Of a stretch of DNA of 39,632 bases, positions 38,485-39,632 are shown one piece after another. The translations under genes were made by a program, and so were the position numbers. The notes beneath the pieces were generated by a model. The model saw only the letters and a list, made by a program, of their open reading frames with translations. It was not told the origin of the DNA and did not search any database. The stretch lies in the IMG/VR virus record IMGVR_UViG_3300034198_008680, positions 1 through 39,632 of that record, one strand, 5' to 3'. Numbering within the stretch: position 1 is the first letter of the stretch; each line of letters starts with the position of its first letter. The DNA comes from a virus.

Positions 38485-38666
38485 ACCCGTCCCTCCTTCT
38501 TGAGAAGCCTGTGATGGTCGATCATGTTGGCGATCTGGCCCTGCGTGCGGGCTCCGGCAGATTCCGCCGCGACTTCCGCCGCTTCGTCCTCCGGCATCCC
38601 GGCGTCGATCAGTTCCTCAACGATGTCGTTGTAGGCGTCTATCCACATGTCCTTCAGGCGGCTCAT
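38481..38666 (-). CDS. Small acidic helical protein
   Basis: 61 residues from the ATG at 38666, which follows GGAGG by 7 nt and overlaps the preceding stop. KDMWIDAYNDIVEELIDAGM and DEAAEVAAESAGARTQGQIA: all-helical, strongly acidic. Unknown function. Confidence 0.6.
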   Translation of the reverse strand: MSRLKDMWIDAYNDIVEELIDAGMPEDEAAEVAAESAGARTQGQIANMIDHHRLLKKEGRV

Positions 38667-39025
38667 TTCCGTGCCTCCGCTCTTGCGTTCCACGTCTCGT
38701 ATTCGTCCTGTAGAATGCTGACATCGAAGGCGAGGTCGGCAGGATCGACCCCAGCCTCGTCGGCCTCCTTCTGCTCCGCGCCGTGCAGGCTGGAGAGGAG
38801 GTCAAGAACGCGGCCGGCAAAGTCGGCGGCGTGATTGTCGATCTCCTTGACCAGTTCCGCGTCGTATGTGCGGTCACGGCGGGCCTTGACGGCCATCAGG
38901 TAGAACCGCGCCGCCTGCTCCATCTGCGTCAGTTCCTGGCGGGTGTCGGCCCACTGTTCTTCGATGTGGCGGCGGCGGGCGGCGTGTCCCGCCGAGCGGC
39001 TGGGCCAATGGTTGAGGCCGTCCAT
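38663..39025 (-). CDS. Helical hypothetical protein
   Basis: 120 residues. Starts at the ATG at 39025 or at the GTG one codon earlier (overlapping the preceding stop). Long charged helices (RRRHIEEQWADTRQELTQME, ELVKEIDNHAADFAGRVLDL) suggest a coiled coil. Unknown function. Confidence 0.6.
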   Translation of the reverse strand: MDGLNHWPSRSAGHAARRRHIEEQWADTRQELTQMEQAARFYLMAVKARRDRTYDAELVKEIDNHAADFAGRVLDLLSSLHGAEQKEADEAGVDPADLAFDVSILQDEYETWNARAEARK

Positions 39026-39213
39026 CACGCCACCAACCCGAGATCGGCGGCGGAAGCGACGCGGGGCAGGGCGTCCACGGCCTTGGTCAGGTCGCGGGCG
39101 AGCTGCTGCGCGGCTTCCGGCGTCAACTCAAGATGGGAAACCAACTCGCCGCCCCGGAGGTACAGCGTCACGCTGCCCGACTTGTCGGCCCATACGGTTG
39201 CTCTGGTCTGCAT
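39025..39213 (-). CDS. First gene of the leftward operon, small hypothetical protein
   Basis: 62 residues from the ATG at 39213, with GAGGAGACAGAC upstream; an upstream in-frame start would fall in the operators. RATVWADKSGSVTLYLRGGE, then LTPEAAQQLARDLTKAVDAL: a beta hairpin followed by a helix. By position it answers to the earliest leftward gene (N or cIII place in lambda), but it resembles neither. Confidence 0.65.
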   Translation of the reverse strand: MQTRATVWADKSGSVTLYLRGGELVSHLELTPEAAQQLARDLTKAVDALPRVASAADLGLVA

Positions 39214-39239
39214 GTCTGTCTCCTCTGTTGATGAGGAGG

Positions 39240-39268
39240 AGTATTGCCAAAACGGCAACATACGTCAA
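39240..39268 (-). promoter_or_regulatory. Leftward early promoter (PL-like)
   Basis: Minus strand: -35 TTGACG (39268-39263, 5 of 6), 17-nt spacer, -10 AATACT (39245-39240, 4 of 6). It is 27 nt before the ATG at 39213. One operator lies between the two boxes and the other touches the -35, so bound repressor would block polymerase directly. Confidence 0.75.
39244..39258. promoter_or_regulatory. Repressor operator 1 at the leftward promoter
   Basis: TTGCC-AAAAC-GGCAA, 5-bp perfect arms, in the spacer of the leftward promoter. Same motif as at 423-439. Confidence 0.7.
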
Positions 39269-39282
39269 TGCCAAAATGGCAA
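39268..39282. promoter_or_regulatory. Repressor operator 2 at the leftward promoter
   Basis: ATGCC-AAAAT-GGCAA: TGCCA-AAA-TGGCA core with one mismatch to the consensus in the outer base. Its centre is 24 bp from that of operator 1, close to two helical turns, which would place two dimers nearly on one face for cooperative binding. Confidence 0.65.
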
Positions 39283-39324
39283 CTCCACAGACAAAATAAT
39301 CCACCGACCTGCCGCCGCCGAGAA

Positions 39325-39606
39325 TTAGATGCCTAGAAGATCCATGGTTGTCAGCACTCGGAGGACCTGCCCGACGCGACGCCGATCGATCTCGATAGCC
39401 TTGGTGGGATTGTACTGCTGAAGCCGTACCTTGGTAGGCGTGATGCCCATTAAGAGCTTGAGATAGGCTTCCCTGGTGCCGTTTTCGTCTGGCAGTAGTT
39501 CGACGACTACATGGTCGCCGTTCTGCGGCGGCCGGGTCTTCTCGACGTAGATCAGTTCCCCCGACAGATACCGGGGCTCCATAGAATTACCTTGCACATA
39601 CAACGC
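39325..39606 (-). CDS. Phage repressor, C-terminal S24 peptidase domain (continuation of 3-356)
   Basis: C-terminal 93 residues of the repressor whose N-terminus is at 3-356. The catalytic serine sits in YVQGNSMEP (Ser126 of the joined protein) and the partner lysine in EAYLKLL (Lys168). PPQNGDHVVVELLPDENG is the usual S24 beta-core. A TTG inside the repeat could look like a start for this fragment, but in the joined molecule it is an internal Leu codon in ...ADLFALYVQG.... The gene stops at 39325, just upstream (in transcription order) of the leftward promoter. Function by family: dimerisation and SOS-triggered autocleavage. Confidence 0.92.
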   Translation of the reverse strand, partial: ALYVQGNSMEPRYLSGELIYVEKTRPPQNGDHVVVELLPDENGTREAYLKLLMGITPTKVRLQQYNPTKAIEIDRRRVGQVLRVLTTMDLLGI

Positions 39607-39632
39607 AAACAAATCAGCACGACCATTGAAAC
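39607..39632. repeat. 26-bp terminal direct repeat, right copy
   Basis: Exact copy of positions 3-28; see the left copy. It lies inside the repressor coding sequence, at the end of the linker before the peptidase domain. Confidence 0.9.

Noticed and set aside
1-39632. CRISPR arrays, tRNA genes, rRNA, insertion sequences
   Set aside because: Looked for; no regularly spaced repeats, no cloverleaf that I could build, no transposase motif.

Overview
The window looks like one complete temperate phage genome of about 39.6 kb, from a high-GC alphaproteobacterial host. The evidence is the content (terminase, portal, coat, short-tail proteins, lysis cassette, integrase, excisionase, S24 repressor), a GapR/DUF2312-type protein otherwise typical of Alphaproteobacteria, and several small proteins of the kind seen in rhizobial/Caulobacter-group prophages. 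I cannot name a host genus from the sequence. Positions 3-28 are repeated exactly at 39607-39632. When the ends are joined through that repeat, a split repressor gene reads through without a break. The molecule is therefore circular or circularly permuted and was cut inside the repressor gene. No tail-tube, tape-measure or sheath gene is recognisable, while an SU10-type adaptor, a nozzle-like protein and two internal virion proteins are present, which points to podovirus morphology.

Layout. (1) Immunity region, about 39.2 kb across the junction to 0.65 kb: the repressor is on the minus strand, flanked by two control regions that share the inverted repeat TTGCC-N5-GGCAA. One lies between repressor and cro (OR-like), the other over a good sigma70-type promoter for the leftward operon (OL/PL-like), as in lambda. 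(2) Rightward early operon, 0.43-9.8 kb: Cro-like protein, GapR-like protein, a cytosine-5 methyltransferase whose coding sequence also carries a second protein-like frame, a DnaA-domain-IV-like protein, a protein with an SSB-type acidic tail, a DUF1064 nuclease-like protein, a replisome-organiser-like protein with an origin-like tract, and many tiny genes joined by ATGA overlaps. (3) Packaging and head, 9.86-18.2 kb: small and large terminase, portal, scaffold-like protein, major coat protein, decoration-like protein, a terminator, then two accessory proteins. (4) Connector, tail and ejection genes, 18.2-30.9 kb. This block is interrupted by cargo: a GNAT acetyltransferase, an inserted HNH endonuclease, an antisense lipoprotein with its own promoter, and a PAPS-reductase-family protein. 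(5) Lysis, 30.98-32.34 kb: holin, 30-residue membrane peptide, GH24 endolysin, overlapping i-spanin/o-spanin; then a phosphoesterase, a short HExxH metallopeptidase-like protein and a secreted Cys-rich protein. (6) Integration region: a minus-strand small gene with an apparent ACG start, the integrase on plus, and a convergent excisionase-like gene. (7) Leftward operon, 39.2 down to 35.9 kb: small genes, a putative single-strand annealing/recombination protein, NinB, an HNH protein and the excisionase-like gene.

How it works together (inference). The repressor shuts off PL and the promoter for cro. On induction, rightward genes act on replication, DNA topology and modification, and leftward genes supply recombination and excision. 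Late genes build a short-tailed virion and lyse the cell. The strongest candidate for something under-described is the dual-frame coding across the methyltransferase gene (1791-2468).
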